Positions 16,351 to 25,681 are shown, counted from the stretch's first letter. The stretch: DNA of 64,000 bases from Paroceanicella profunda (GCF_005887635.2 NZ_CP040818.1:1890501-1954500); one strand, 5' to 3'. Notes: generated by a model from the sequence alone, not told the origin. Numbers and translations are program-made.

Positions 16351-17673
16351 ATGAGCGCCGCGCCGCCGCGGCTTCCCGCGGACATCACCGCGATGCACCT
16401 GGGGATCTTCGACCTGGACGGCATCTTCCGCCACAAGCGCGTGGAGGCCGCGAAGGCGGAGAAGCTGGCCCGTGACGGCTACAGCTTCTGCGAGGTGCTC
16501 CACGCCTGGGACAGCGCGGAACGCACTTGGTCGGACACCGACACCTACATCGATCGCCCCTGCACACTCTTCCCCGAAACCCTGCGTCGCTGGCCCTTCG
16601 CGGAGGGGGCGGGCGTGTGGATCGCGGATTTCGACGGCGAATTCGGCGAGAAATCCCCGCGCAACCAGCTGCTGCGCCAGCTGGAGCGCGCCGCGGACAT
16701 GGGCGTCACGCCGCTCTCGGCCTTCGAGTTCGAGTTCTTCCTGCTGCAGGAGACGCCCGACAGCCTGCGTGCCAAGGCGTTCCGCGATCTGGAACACTAC
16801 GCCAAGGCGAACCGCACCTACTCGCTGCAATCCGCCGCCGTGAACGAGGAGCTCTTCGCCGATTTCACCGCCTGCATGACCCGGCTGGGCATCGGGCTGG
16901 ACAGCCTGCACACCGAGCTGGGGCCGGGCTGTTTCGAAGCCCCGCTGAAGGCCGAGGCGGGGGTGAAGGCCGCCGATGACGCCGCGCTGTTCAAGAATTT
17001 CGCCAAGGCCTTCTTCCTGCGCCGGGGCCTCACCGCCGCCTTCCTCGCCAAGCTGCGGCCGGATTTGCCGGGCCAGTCCGGCCATTTCCACATCTCGCTG
17101 CGCGACGCGGGCGGAACCCCGCTCTTCGCGGATCCGGACGCGCCGGACGGGCTGTCGGAGCTGGCGCGGCATTTCCTCGGCGGGGTGCTGGCGCTGATGC
17201 CGGAGATGCTGGCGCTGCCCGCGCACACGGTGAACGCCTATCGCCGCATGGTGCCCGGGGCATGGTCGCCGACCTGGGCCAGCTGGGGGGTGCAGAACCG
17301 CACCTGCGCCGTGAGGGTGATCACCGACACGCCGGAGGCGACCCGGCTGGAATTCCGCGTTCCGGCGGCAGACACGAACCCGCATGCCACCATGGCCTTC
17401 GTGCTGGCCGCCGGGCTGCACGGCATCGAGACCGGCGCCACCCCGCCGCCGCCGCAGGAGGGCAGCGCCTATCTCGTGACGCCGGAGCCCGCCCGCCGCT
17501 TCCCGCGGGACCTGCACGCGGCGGCGGACCGGCTGGAGGCCTCCGACACCGCGCGCGCCCTGTTCGGGGACGCCTTCGTCGACCATCTCGCCTTCGCCCG
17601 CCGGCACGAGGCGCTGGAGGCCGCGCGACAGGTCACCGAATGGGAGCTGCGCCGCTACCTGGAAATCCTCTGA
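16351..17673 (+). CDS. Glutamine synthetase family protein (gamma-glutamyl-amine ligase type)
   Basis: This 440-aa GS-fold ligase shows FEFEFFLL, ELGPGCFEAPL, GQSGHFHISL, AYRRMVPGAWSPTW and TRLEFRVPAADTNPHATMAF, so the catalytic core is intact. It differs from housekeeping GlnA, and the divergent N-terminus resembles enzymes that couple glutamate to amines (PuuA, GlnA4 or IpuC types). The next gene is an iron alcohol dehydrogenase. A plausible but unproven pathway is gamma-glutamylation of an amino alcohol followed by oxidation. ATG 16351 is chosen because homology starts a few residues later and the upstream frame is low-complexity. Confidence 0.85.
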   Translation: MSAAPPRLPADITAMHLGIFDLDGIFRHKRVEAAKAEKLARDGYSFCEVLHAWDSAERTWSDTDTYIDRPCTLFPETLRRWPFAEGAGVWIADFDGEFGEKSPRNQLLRQLERAADMGVTPLSAFEFEFFLLQETPDSLRAKAFRDLEHYAKANRTYSLQSAAVNEELFADFTACMTRLGIGLDSLHTELGPGCFEAPLKAEAGVKAADDAALFKNFAKAFFLRRGLTAAFLAKLRPDLPGQSGHFHISLRDAGGTPLFADPDAPDGLSELARHFLGGVLALMPEMLALPAHTVNAYRRMVPGAWSPTWASWGVQNRTCAVRVITDTPEATRLEFRVPAADTNPHATMAFVLAAGLHGIETGATPPPPQEGSAYLVTPEPARRFPRDLHAAADRLEASDTARALFGDAFVDHLAFARRHEALEAARQVTEWELRRYLEIL

Positions 17674-18150
17674 GCCGCCATGGCCGTTGCCGGGGAGAGG
17701 GGACGGGCACCGTTCGGCGGACAGGGCCTGAGCCGGTGCCGCGCCTCCGCCCGGCGTGTCGGGGGTCGGGCGCCGGCCGCCGAAGGGGGATCGGACCGGT
17801 CGGGGATCGACTTCGCTGCCGTCGTGCCTGCTGCCGGTCCGTCTGCTGTCCGCCTGCTGCCGGTTGCCCGCAGCAGCTCACGTGCCGTCCGCCCGCCGCC
17901 ATCGGCCGGATGGAAACCCTGCCGCCGGGGGAGGCGGCTCTGCATCGCCGCCATGGCGCTCGGCGTTGCCTGCTGCCACCCCGCCCGATCCGCGCCCGCC
18001 AGCCGGCCGCCGCCGCGCTGCCGCGCCAGCGCCATTCCGCCCGGCCCGCGCAGGCCAGCCACCTGCCGCCCGCGCCTTCCGACCCGAGCTTCCTGAGCCA
18101 TGACCGTTTGCCCCCCATCCGCCGATCCGCCCCAGAAAAAGGACCTCCCG
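17674..18150. other. Low-complexity interval before adh gene
   Basis: The sequence is rich in CTGCYGCC and GCCGCC short repeats (notably 17830-17900), with no convincing gene. The ribosome-binding site AAAAGGA for the next gene is at its end. Confidence 0.45.
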
Positions 18151-19320
18151 ATGTTCGACATCCCTCCCGGCCTCTCCCGCAACTGGTCCTGGCCCACCGA
18201 CATCCGCTTCGGCGCCGGCAGGCTGGCCGAACTGCCGGACATCGTGGCCGGTCTGGGCGCGCGCAACCCGCTGTTCGTCACCGATGCGGGCCTCGCGCGG
18301 CTGCCGCTCGCCGCCCGGGCGCTGGCGGTGCTGGAGGGCGCCGGCCTCGCGCATGGCGCCTTCACCGACATCCAGCCGAACCCCACGGGCGCGCAGGTCT
18401 CCGCCGGGGTGGAGGCCTTTCGCGCCGGGGGACATGACGCGGTGATCGCCTTTGGCGGCGGCAGCGGGCTTGACGCGGCGAAGGCCATCGCGCTCATGGT
18501 CCACCAGTCCCGGCCGATCTGGGATTTCGAGGATGTGGGCGACAACTGGACCCGGGTGGACACCTCCGCCCGCGTGCCCGTGGTGGCGCTGCCCACCACG
18601 GCGGGAACCGGCTCGGAACTGGGCCGCTCCTCGGTCATCACCGACACGGCGCGGCACCGCAAGATGATCATCTTCCACCCGATCATGCTGCCGCATGTGG
18701 CGGTGCTGGACCCGGAGCTGACGCTGGACCTTCCGCCCGCGCTCACCGCCTCCACCGGCATGGACGCGCTGTGCCACGCGCTGGAGACCTGGATCACCCC
18801 GAACTTCCACCCCATGGCCGACGGTCTCGCCCTGCAGGCGCTGCGGATGATCCGCACCGCGCTGCCCCGGGCCTTCGCCGACGGGCAGGACCTGGGCGCT
18901 CGCGCGCAGATGCTGGTGGCCTCGGGCATGGCCTGCGTGGCGCTGCAGAAGGGGCTCGGCGCGGTGCACGCGCTTTCCCACGCGCTGGGGGCGGTGCACG
19001 ACGCCCCGCACGGGCTGCTGAACGCGATCCTGCTGCCGCATGTGATCGGGTTCAACCGTGCCGCCGCCGAGCCGCGCCTCACCGAGCTGGCCGGCCTGCT
19101 GGATCTGCCGGAGCGGTCGGGCGCCGGGGTGGTGGCCTGGCTCGCCGGGCTGCGCGACACTCTCGGCATCCCCGAGACGCTCGCCCCGCTCGGCATAGAC
19201 CGCAGCCGCCTGGAGGAAACGGTGAACCTCGCGCTCGCCGACCCCTGCGCCGCCGCGAACCCGGTGCCGCTGACACGCGACACCGTCGCCGCCCTGCTCC
19301 GCGCTGTGATCCCCGGCTGA
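18151..19320 (+). CDS. Iron-containing alcohol dehydrogenase
   Basis: This 389-aa group III alcohol dehydrogenase has the nucleotide-binding GGGSGLDAAKAIAL and PTTAGTGSELGRSS. The iron site lies in TGMDALCHALE and in the GAVHALSHALGAVHDAPHG helix. It should oxidise an alcohol or reduce an aldehyde with NAD(P). I prefer the ATG at 18151, which has AAAAGGA 8 bp upstream, over one 17 codons earlier. It follows the GS-like gene in the same direction. Its last 20 or so codons are repeated, decayed, three times downstream. Confidence 0.9.
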   Translation: MFDIPPGLSRNWSWPTDIRFGAGRLAELPDIVAGLGARNPLFVTDAGLARLPLAARALAVLEGAGLAHGAFTDIQPNPTGAQVSAGVEAFRAGGHDAVIAFGGGSGLDAAKAIALMVHQSRPIWDFEDVGDNWTRVDTSARVPVVALPTTAGTGSELGRSSVITDTARHRKMIIFHPIMLPHVAVLDPELTLDLPPALTASTGMDALCHALETWITPNFHPMADGLALQALRMIRTALPRAFADGQDLGARAQMLVASGMACVALQKGLGAVHALSHALGAVHDAPHGLLNAILLPHVIGFNRAAAEPRLTELAGLLDLPERSGAGVVAWLAGLRDTLGIPETLAPLGIDRSRLEETVNLALADPCAAANPVPLTRDTVAALLRAVIPG

Positions 19321-19860
19321 GGGGAGGGCGGGACGCGCCGGATCTCTCTCCGGCGGGGCGGTGCGCCAGCCCTGCGCGGAAAGTCGGGGGGGGGCGCGGG
19401 TCGACGGGGTCCGCCGCGAATCCGCTGGCGCTGACACGCGGCACGGTCGCTGCCCTGCTCTGCGTGGTAACCCCCGGCCGAGGGGAGGGCGCCGAATCTT
19501 TCCGGCGGCGAGGAGAGGCCAGAACGCCGCCGGCCGGCGTTGCGGAGGGATGCCGGGTCGTGGATGCGCCCGGGCCGCGCCGGCCGGTCTCGCCCGCCGC
19601 GGCCCCCGTGGCGTTGACACGCGACGCCGTCGCCGCCCTCCTCCGCGTGGTGATCCCCGGCTGAGGGGGGCGGGACGGGGCGCCGAACCATTCCGGCGGG
19701 GAGGAAAGGCGAAAACGCCGCCGCCCGGCACTTCTGGGGGAACCCGGGTCGCGGGAGGGCCCGGGCCGCGCCGGTCGGCCCTGTCCGCCGTGAACCCGGT
19801 ATGCTGGCACGCGAACGGTCGCCGCACTGCTCCGCGCAGGGACACTCCTCGCGGGGGGCC
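19258..19860 (+). repeat. Tandemly duplicated 3' end of the adh gene
   Basis: The final codons of the dehydrogenase (LTRDTVAALLRAVIPG, stop) plus about 100 bp of downstream DNA recur at about 19419 (LTRGTVAALLCVVTPG, stop changed to Arg), 19602 (LTRDAVAALLRVVIPG, stop kept) and, badly decayed, near 19792. Steps between the TGACACGCG landmarks are 161, 183 and 190 bp. Each unit also shares a TTCCGGCGGsGAGGAraGG segment after the stop. The copies lack any start and are not genes. Confidence 0.85.
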
Positions 19861-19868
19861 GCCCCCGC
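19851..19868 (-). terminator. GC hairpin after ABM-VOC gene
   Basis: GCGGGGG and CCCCCGC form a 7-bp stem ending 8 bp beyond the minus-strand stop codon at 19876. There is no T-tract. It is a terminator by position only. Confidence 0.4.
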
Positions 19869-19875
19869 AGCCGGC

Positions 19876-20709
19876 TCAGCGCGGAGCGGGCACCCAGCGT
19901 CTTGCGTCGGCGCCGCGGGGATAGTCGATGCCACCGGGGTAGGTGAGCAGTTCGAAGAGCAGGCCCCAGGGCGTGCGGCCGTAGACGCCGCTGTTGCCGG
20001 GCCGGTCCTCGGGGCCGGCAAGGGGATGCGGGTCGGACAGCACCTGCCCGCCGGCCGCCTTGACCTTGCGCAGGGCGGTGTCCATGTCGTCCACGTAGAG
20101 GCCGATATGGGTGAGGCCGAGGTCGTTCAGCGCCGGTTCCGGGCGCTGGTCGGCGCCCGCGACCTCGAACAGTTCCAGCGTCACGCTGTCGCCGATCCGC
20201 AGCTGGCGCATGTGGGTGATGCGCGCGCCTTCGGGCAGGCCGAGCTGGCGCTCCGTGTCCGGCCCGGCCATGGGCGGCGCGTCCGGGGTGGTCACGTCGT
20301 AGCTGTGCCGCGCGCCGAAGGCCTCCTCGAAGAACCGGCTCGCGGCCGGCACGTCCGGCACGGTGATGCCCACATGGTCCGCTCCGCGCACCGGCGCGTG
20401 GCCCTCCGGCGCGGGGCGTGCGGTCTCCTCCAGCGGAATCACCTCCGCACTCCCGCCCAGGGCGACGCCGGCGAGGCCGGCCTGGAAGGCGCGGCTGTGC
20501 TCCGCCGCGCCATGCGCTGCCAGCGCCCGGGCATCGCGGTAGGTCTCGAGCATCACGATGCGGCCGGGCGCACCGGCGCGGTGCAGGGCGCGGAGCGCGA
20601 TGCAGCCGGGTTCGCGGCGGGTGGCGGCGGCGAAACGGGAGACCAGGCGGGCAAGCTCGGTCTCGCGGCCCGGCGCGGCGTCGACATGGATGAGCCTGGA
20701 AAGTGTCAT
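19876..20709 (-). CDS. ABM-VOC two-domain protein
   Basis: This 277-aa protein joins an antibiotic-biosynthesis-monooxygenase-like (ABM) ferredoxin-fold domain (residues 1-95: REPGCIALRALHRAG, VMLETYRDARALAAH) to a glyoxalase/VOC domain (about residues 110-265: ADHVGITVPDVPAASRFFEEAFG, LTHIGLYVDDMD, GRTPWGLLFELLTYPGG). The VOC half has His and Glu residues in metal-ligand positions, so it may be a dioxygenase, isomerase or lyase. ABM domains act on quinone-like or aromatic compounds without cofactors. The start at 20709 has AAAGGA upstream. Confidence 0.82.
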   Translation of the reverse strand: MTLSRLIHVDAAPGRETELARLVSRFAAATRREPGCIALRALHRAGAPGRIVMLETYRDARALAAHGAAEHSRAFQAGLAGVALGGSAEVIPLEETARPAPEGHAPVRGADHVGITVPDVPAASRFFEEAFGARHSYDVTTPDAPPMAGPDTERQLGLPEGARITHMRQLRIGDSVTLELFEVAGADQRPEPALNDLGLTHIGLYVDDMDTALRKVKAAGGQVLSDPHPLAGPEDRPGNSGVYGRTPWGLLFELLTYPGGIDYPRGADARRWVPAPR

Positions 20710-20890
20710 GCGGATGTCCTTTCGTGCAGTGCTGGTGCGCCCGGTCAACGGCGGGAAAAAGCCATGTGTTCCCAGGGGCATGCGCATTCCGGCCCTGCGC
20801 CATGCGCAAGGCGCGCGCCGGCAGGGCGCGGGCACGCGGGCGGCAGCACGGCCGGGTGCCGCGCAGGATCCGGTTCAGCCTGTGTGAAAA

Positions 20891-20967
20891 TGGTGACCCC
20901 GGCGCGATTCGAACGCGCGACCTACCGCTTAGGAGGCGATTGCTCTATCCAGCTGAGCTACGGGGCC
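20891..20967 (-). tRNA. tRNA-Arg (CCT)
   Basis: On the minus strand the sequence folds with acceptor GGCCCCG/CGGGGTC, D-stem GCTC/GAGC, anticodon stem ATCGC/GCGGT around loop CTCCTAA (anticodon CCT), and T-arm GCGCG-TTCGAAT-CGCGC. Discriminator A is followed by an encoded CCA. It reads the AGG arginine codon. There is no integrase or duplicated 3' end beside it, so it is not an occupied attachment site. Confidence 0.97.
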
Positions 20968-20987
20968 AACGGAAACAGGGTTTACAG

Positions 20988-21890
20988 ATGCGGGTCGATC
21001 CGGTCAACGCGCGAAGCCATGCCGCGCGACAGGGCGCGGCACTTCCCCCGGCGCTGGCAGAGGCCCTGGCCGCGACCGGGCTCGGGCCCGTGCACCCGGC
21101 GGATTTCGCCCCCGCCGCCGGCGGCAACACCAACCGGGTCTGGCGCTGGCAGGCGCGCGACGGGGCGCTGGGGGTGAAACTGGTGCTGCCGGGGGGCGGC
21201 ACGCCGCTGTTCCCGAACGATCCCGTCGCGGAATTCCGCGCGTTGCAGGCGCTGGAGGGCACCGGCCTCGCCCCCCGGCCGCTGGCGCTGTGCCCGGTGG
21301 GGCCGGGGCGGGCGCTGATCTATCGCTGGGTCGAGGGGCCCGCCTGGGACGGGGACCCGGCCAGGCTGGCCCGCCTGCTGCGCCGGCTGCATGCCCGGCC
21401 CGTGCCGCCCGGCCTGCGCGCCATGGCGGCTGACCCGCTGGCGCAGGGCGCGGCGATGCTCGCGGGCCTGCCCGGGGACCCGCGCCGCGCCGCGCTGGAG
21501 GCGCTGCGCCCCGCGCCCGGGGCGGGGCCCGCGGGGCCGGAGGTGTTCCTGCACAGCGACGTGGTGCCGGCCAATATCGTGATGGCGCCGGAGCCGGTGC
21601 TGATCGACTGGCAGTGCCCGGCGCGCGGCGAGGCGGTGGAGGACATCGCCGTGGCGCTCTCCCCCGCGATGCGCCGGGTCTACGGCGGCCCGCCGGTGGA
21701 TCCGGCCGAACCGGCCCGCTTCCTCGCGGCCTATGCAGACCCGGAGACGGCGCGCCGCTTCACGGCCCGTGCCCCGGCGCTGCACTGGCGCATGGCGGCC
21801 TATTGCCTGTGGCGCGCGGCGCAGGGCGGGCCGCTGGCGCAGGCCTATGCGGAGGGGTTCGAGGCGGAGCTGGCACTGCTTTCCGGCTGA
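20988..21890 (+). CDS. Aminoglycoside phosphotransferase / choline kinase family protein
   Basis: This 300-aa APH-fold kinase-like protein has the catalytic-loop motif HSDVVPANIVM (HxDxxxxN) and the metal-binding IDWQ, preceded by an N-lobe with GGNTNRVWRW. Such proteins phosphorylate small hydroxyl metabolites (choline, ethanolamine, homoserine, sugars). True antibiotic resistance is unlikely on this evidence alone. The start codon is 20 bp from the divergent tRNA-Arg gene and has AGGG about 7 bp upstream. Confidence 0.8.
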   Translation: MRVDPVNARSHAARQGAALPPALAEALAATGLGPVHPADFAPAAGGNTNRVWRWQARDGALGVKLVLPGGGTPLFPNDPVAEFRALQALEGTGLAPRPLALCPVGPGRALIYRWVEGPAWDGDPARLARLLRRLHARPVPPGLRAMAADPLAQGAAMLAGLPGDPRRAALEALRPAPGAGPAGPEVFLHSDVVPANIVMAPEPVLIDWQCPARGEAVEDIAVALSPAMRRVYGGPPVDPAEPARFLAAYADPETARRFTARAPALHWRMAAYCLWRAAQGGPLAQAYAEGFEAELALLSG

Positions 21891-22607
21891 TCTCTCCGCC
21901 GGGGAGGGGACGGCGCGGCGCGTCGGATGGCCGGATGGCTCTGTCAGGGGGGGCGTCTCCACGGGACATCGTGGCGGACGGGCCCGCATGGCGAAGGGCT
22001 CCGGGCGACGCAGGTGTCCGGCCGACGGACGGACCCGGATGGCCCTCGGCTCCGGTCAGCGGTCAGTTCAGGAGGAGCGGTCAGTTCCGGATAACAGTCG
22101 GGGCCGGATGACGGAGGGCTCCGGATGACGGTCGGCTCCGGACAGCGGTTGGTTACAGGTGGCCGACGGCGCCGGATAGCGGTCGGGCCCGGACGACGGA
22201 CGGACCGGGTTGGTCTTCGGGTCCGGATGGTCGACGAGGCCGGATGCGGTCAGTCCGCAGAACGGTCGGCTCCGGATTGGCGGACGGGTCCAGGAGACCG
22301 CCCATGCAGGGGGGCGCAATGCGGCTGTGCCCCGGTTCCGGCGGAGAGCCTTTCACGCCATCCGCTCAGGGGGGGAGCGCCGGAGCGGACTTGAGGGACA
22401 CTCCGGCGGCGCTGATCGCGCGGGCGAGGCGAACACGCTGGTTCTTTCCGGACCCAGCTACGCCGGGCGCTGTTCGCGCGGGCGAGGCGGTGTGTGTGGG
22501 GGGCGCTGCGCGCGCGAGCGCGCGGGCGGGGCGCTGCACGCCGGTGGAGATGACGCGGACGGCCGGGGTGGACGGCGCTGGTCGCGCACGCGGGGCGCCC
22601 CGCCCGG
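21891..22607. other. Repeat-filled gap downstream of APH and rmuC
   Basis: This is a convergent intergenic region between the APH-family gene and rmuC. The left part is the 17-bp array and the right part is GC-rich sequence with GCGCGCGAGCGCGCG runs near 22508. No gene is supported. Confidence 0.55.
21986..22290. repeat. 17-bp degenerate array GGATGACGGTCGGCTCC
   Basis: Units such as GGATAACAGTCGGGGCC (22089), GGATGACGGAGGGCTCC, GGATGACGGTCGGCTCC and GGATAGCGGTCGGGCCC step by 17 bp. Others are fused or lengthened to about 34 bp. The array begins roughly 100 bp after the APH-family stop codon. Confidence 0.7.
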
Positions 22608-23747
22608 TCAGCGCCGCTGCGGAACGGCGACGGCCGGGCGGGGCGCCTCTGCCGCGGCGGTGTCGAAGTCGAAGGCCTCCAGCTTCAGCGCCCGGTTGCC
22701 GGCCTTGGTGGCGGAGACCTTGATCTCCTCCACATCGCGCGCCGCCTGGTCGAAATGCCGGTCGAGGTTGCCCACCCGGTCCACCAGCCGCTCCATGTCC
22801 TTGTGCAGCAGGCCCAGTTCGCGGCGGATGGCGCCGGCCTGCTCGCGCATCCGGGCATCCTTGAGAATGGCGCGCAGGGTGTTGAGCGTGGCCATGCAGG
22901 TGGTGGGGGAGACGATCCACACCCGGAGCTCGAACCCCTCGCGCACCACCTCGGAGAAATTGGCATGCAGCTCCGCGTAAACCGCCTCGGAGGGCAGGAA
23001 CATCAGCGCGCTGTCGGCGGTCTCGCCCTCGATGATGTAGCGCTCGGAGATGGCGCGCAGGTGGTGGCGCACCGCGAGGCGGAAGTGGCGGGCGGCCTCC
23101 TCGCGCTCGCGCTCGGTGCGCGCGGCGCGCAGGCCCTCCCAGGCCTCCAGGGGGAATTTCGAATCGATGGCGATGGTGCCCGGCGGGTTGGGCAGGTGCA
23201 GCAGACAGTCCGCCCGGCGGCCGTTCGAGAGCGTGGCCTGCAGGGTGTAGGCGTCCGGCGGCAGGGCGTTGCCGACGATGTCGGCGAGCTGGATCTCGCC
23301 GAAGGCGCCGCGCGCCTGCTTGTTGGACAGGATGTCCTGCAGGCCCAGCACGTCGCCGGAGAGCTTCTCGATCTTGGACTGGGCGCGGTCGATGGCCTCC
23401 AGCCGCTGCTGCAGGTCGCCGAGCGAGCGGGCGGTGCGGGTGGCGGTGCCGTGCAGGGTGACGGTCATGCCCTTCTGCACCTCCTCCAGGCGGCGCTCCA
23501 TCATCTCGGCCATGCGGGCCTGGGCGGCGGCCTGGGCCTCGGAGACCGAGCGCAGCCCGCCGGCAAGCTGGGACTGGCCCTGGTCCAGCCGGCGGATGGC
23601 GGTGTCGAGCCCGATCACCGCCTCGGTGAGGGCGCGCGCCTCGGCGCCGGTGTCCCGGCGCGGGCGCAGCAGCAGCGCGAGGAGCAGGAGAGTGACGGCG
23701 CCGGCCAGCACCCAGGCGAGCGGAAGGGTCTCTGGCAGGGCGGTCAT
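22608..23747 (-). CDS. rmuC: DNA recombination protein RmuC
   Basis: This 379-aa protein has an N-terminal transmembrane helix (LAWVLAGAVTLLLLALLL), a long coiled-coil region (residues 40-140) and the RmuC nuclease-like domain (RGAFGEIQLADIV, IAIDSKFPLEAWEGL, FLPSEAVYAEL, ELRVWIVSPTTCMATLNTLR). RmuC limits DNA inversions at short inverted repeats in E. coli. The start at 23747 overlaps the mutL stop (ATGA), so it is coupled to mutL in a DNA-stability operon. An upstream ATG 23 codons earlier lies inside mutL and is less likely. Confidence 0.94.
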   Translation of the reverse strand: MTALPETLPLAWVLAGAVTLLLLALLLRPRRDTGAEARALTEAVIGLDTAIRRLDQGQSQLAGGLRSVSEAQAAAQARMAEMMERRLEEVQKGMTVTLHGTATRTARSLGDLQQRLEAIDRAQSKIEKLSGDVLGLQDILSNKQARGAFGEIQLADIVGNALPPDAYTLQATLSNGRRADCLLHLPNPPGTIAIDSKFPLEAWEGLRAARTEREREEAARHFRLAVRHHLRAISERYIIEGETADSALMFLPSEAVYAELHANFSEVVREGFELRVWIVSPTTCMATLNTLRAILKDARMREQAGAIRRELGLLHKDMERLVDRVGNLDRHFDQAARDVEEIKVSATKAGNRALKLEAFDFDTAAAEAPRPAVAVPQRR

Positions 23748-25681
23748 CGGCGGCCGAAGAGCTTCTCGATCTCGGCGAGCGAGAGTTCCACCCAGGTGGG
23801 GCGGCCGTGGTTGCACTGGCCGGAATGCGGCGTGGCCTCCATCTCGCGCAGGAGGGCGTTCATCTCCTCCACGCTGAGGCGGCGGCCGGAACGCACCGAG
23901 CCGTGGCAGGCCATGCGGGACATGATCGCCTCCAGCCGGCTCTCCAGCAGGGCGGAGCTGCCCATGTCCGCGAGCTCGTCGCCGATGTCGCGCAGGAGGG
24001 CGGCGGCGTCGCAGCGGCCGAGCATGGCCGGCGTCTCGCGCACGCAGATGGCACCGGCGCCGAAGGGCTCGATGGTCAGGCCGAGGGCGGAGAGCGCCTC
24101 GGCATGGCCGAGCAGCCGCTCCGCATCCTCGCCCGACATCTCCACGATCTCGGGCATGAGCAGGGTCTGCGCGGCGATGCCGGCCTTCGCGTACTGCGCC
24201 TTGAAGCGCTCGTAGACCAGGCGCTCATGCGCGGCGTGCTGGTCCACCACCACCATGCCGGTGGCGGTCTGGGCGACGATGTAATTCTCGTGGAGCTGGG
24301 CCCGGGCGACGCCGAGGGGCGGCAGATCGGAGGCGTCCTCCGGCCGGGCACCGGCCGCCTCGGACGCCCCTGAAGGGGCGGCCTCGCCGGCCGGGCGCGG
24401 ATCTTCGACCCGCGCGGACCAGCCCCCCAGTTCGGCGAAACCGGGCTGGCGCCGGTGCGGCTGGCCGTACGGGGCCTGGGCCTCCCAGGCCGTGGAGAGC
24501 GCGCCGGCGGAGGGGCGCGGCGGCGGGGTGTATCCGCCGCCCGGGCGGGACGGCCAGGGGCCCACGGGGCGCCCGCCCTCGGGCCGGAAGGCGCCGAGGG
24601 CGGCGGTGGAGACCGTGGTCGCCGCCCGGTGCCCGGCGCCGGCCAGCGCATGCATCAGGGCAGAGACGATCAGCCCGCGCGCGATGCCCGGCTCGCGGAA
24701 GCGCACCTCGGATTTCGCCGGGTGCACGTTCACGTCCACCCGCTCGGGCGCGATGTCGAGGAAGAGCGCGGCGGCGGGGTAGCGGTCCCGGCTGAGGAAG
24801 TCGGAATAGGCGGCGCGCAGCGCGCCGGTGAGCACCTTGTCCTGCACCGGGCGGCCGTTCACGAACAGGAACTGCTGCACGGAGGAGCCGCGCGAATAGG
24901 TGGGCAGGGCGGCGTAGCCGGTGAGCCGCAGCCCGTCGCGCTCCGCGTCGATCGGCAGCGCATTCTCCGCGAAACCGGCGCCGAGCAGGGTGCGCAGCCG
25001 GGCGAGGCGGGCCTCGGGCAGCGCGCCGGTCTCGCGCCGGGCCTGGAAGGTCACCCGCCCCTCGCCGCCGCCGGTGACGTCGCGCAGGGTGATCGCGGTG
25101 AAGGGGGCGGCGAGGGAGAGGCGGCGGACCGTCTCGCTCACCGCCTGCATCTCCGAGCGGTCGGTGCGCAGGAACTTCAGCCGGGCGGGGGTGGTGTGGA
25201 ACAGGTCGCGCACCTCGACCACGGTGCCGACCGGCAGGGCCGCGGGGGTGACCGGGCCCATCTCGCCGGAGGTCACGCGCAGCTCCGCCGCCTCTGCCGA
25301 GCCCTCGGCCCGGGAGGTGAGGGTGAGCCGGGCGACCGAGCCGATGGAGGGCAGCGCCTCGCCGCGGAAGCCGAAGGAGCGGATGTCGAGCAGGTTGGTG
25401 CCGTCGATCTTCGAGGTGGCGTGGCGCGAGAGGGCGAGGCCGAGCTCACCCGCCGGGATGCCGTGGCCGTCATCGGTCACCCGGATCAGCGTCTTGCCGC
25501 CGTCGGCCACCGCGATGTCGATGCGCCGGGCGCCGGCATCGAGCGCATTCTCCATGAGTTCCTTGACCGCGGAGGCCGGGCGTTCGACCACCTCGCCGGC
25601 GGCAATACGGTTCGCGGCCGCCTCGTCCAGTTGACGGATCTGCGGCAGGCTACGGCTTATCTTGGGGCTCTCGGCGTTCAT
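23744..25681 (-). CDS. mutL: DNA mismatch repair protein MutL
   Basis: This 645-aa MutL has the GHKL ATPase motifs ELMENALDAGA, DDGHGI and SFGFRGEALPSI in its first 120 residues, a variable Pro/Gly-rich linker (about residues 370-440) and a C-terminal dimerisation domain. The endonuclease motif DQHAAHERLVYE near residue 479, MACHGSVRSG and a terminal GQCNHGRPT indicate a nicking-competent MutL, as in bacteria without MutH. With so many slippage-prone repeats in the window, an apparently intact mutL is noteworthy. Confidence 0.97.
   Translation of the reverse strand: MNAESPKISRSLPQIRQLDEAAANRIAAGEVVERPASAVKELMENALDAGARRIDIAVADGGKTLIRVTDDGHGIPAGELGLALSRHATSKIDGTNLLDIRSFGFRGEALPSIGSVARLTLTSRAEGSAEAAELRVTSGEMGPVTPAALPVGTVVEVRDLFHTTPARLKFLRTDRSEMQAVSETVRRLSLAAPFTAITLRDVTGGGEGRVTFQARRETGALPEARLARLRTLLGAGFAENALPIDAERDGLRLTGYAALPTYSRGSSVQQFLFVNGRPVQDKVLTGALRAAYSDFLSRDRYPAAALFLDIAPERVDVNVHPAKSEVRFREPGIARGLIVSALMHALAGAGHRAATTVSTAALGAFRPEGGRPVGPWPSRPGGGYTPPPRPSAGALSTAWEAQAPYGQPHRRQPGFAELGGWSARVEDPRPAGEAAPSGASEAAGARPEDASDLPPLGVARAQLHENYIVAQTATGMVVVDQHAAHERLVYERFKAQYAKAGIAAQTLLMPEIVEMSGEDAERLLGHAEALSALGLTIEPFGAGAICVRETPAMLGRCDAAALLRDIGDELADMGSSALLESRLEAIMSRMACHGSVRSGRRLSVEEMNALLREMEATPHSGQCNHGRPTWVELSLAEIEKLFGRR

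Noticed and set aside
20891..20967. tRNA-Arg as an integration site of a genomic island
   Set aside because: There is no integrase, no duplicated tRNA 3' end downstream and no compositional shift. The same holds for the Thr and Ala tRNAs.
20988..21890. Aminoglycoside resistance gene
   Set aside because: Only the generic APH fold motifs are present, and such chromosomal homologues usually phosphorylate small metabolites. There is no mobile context.
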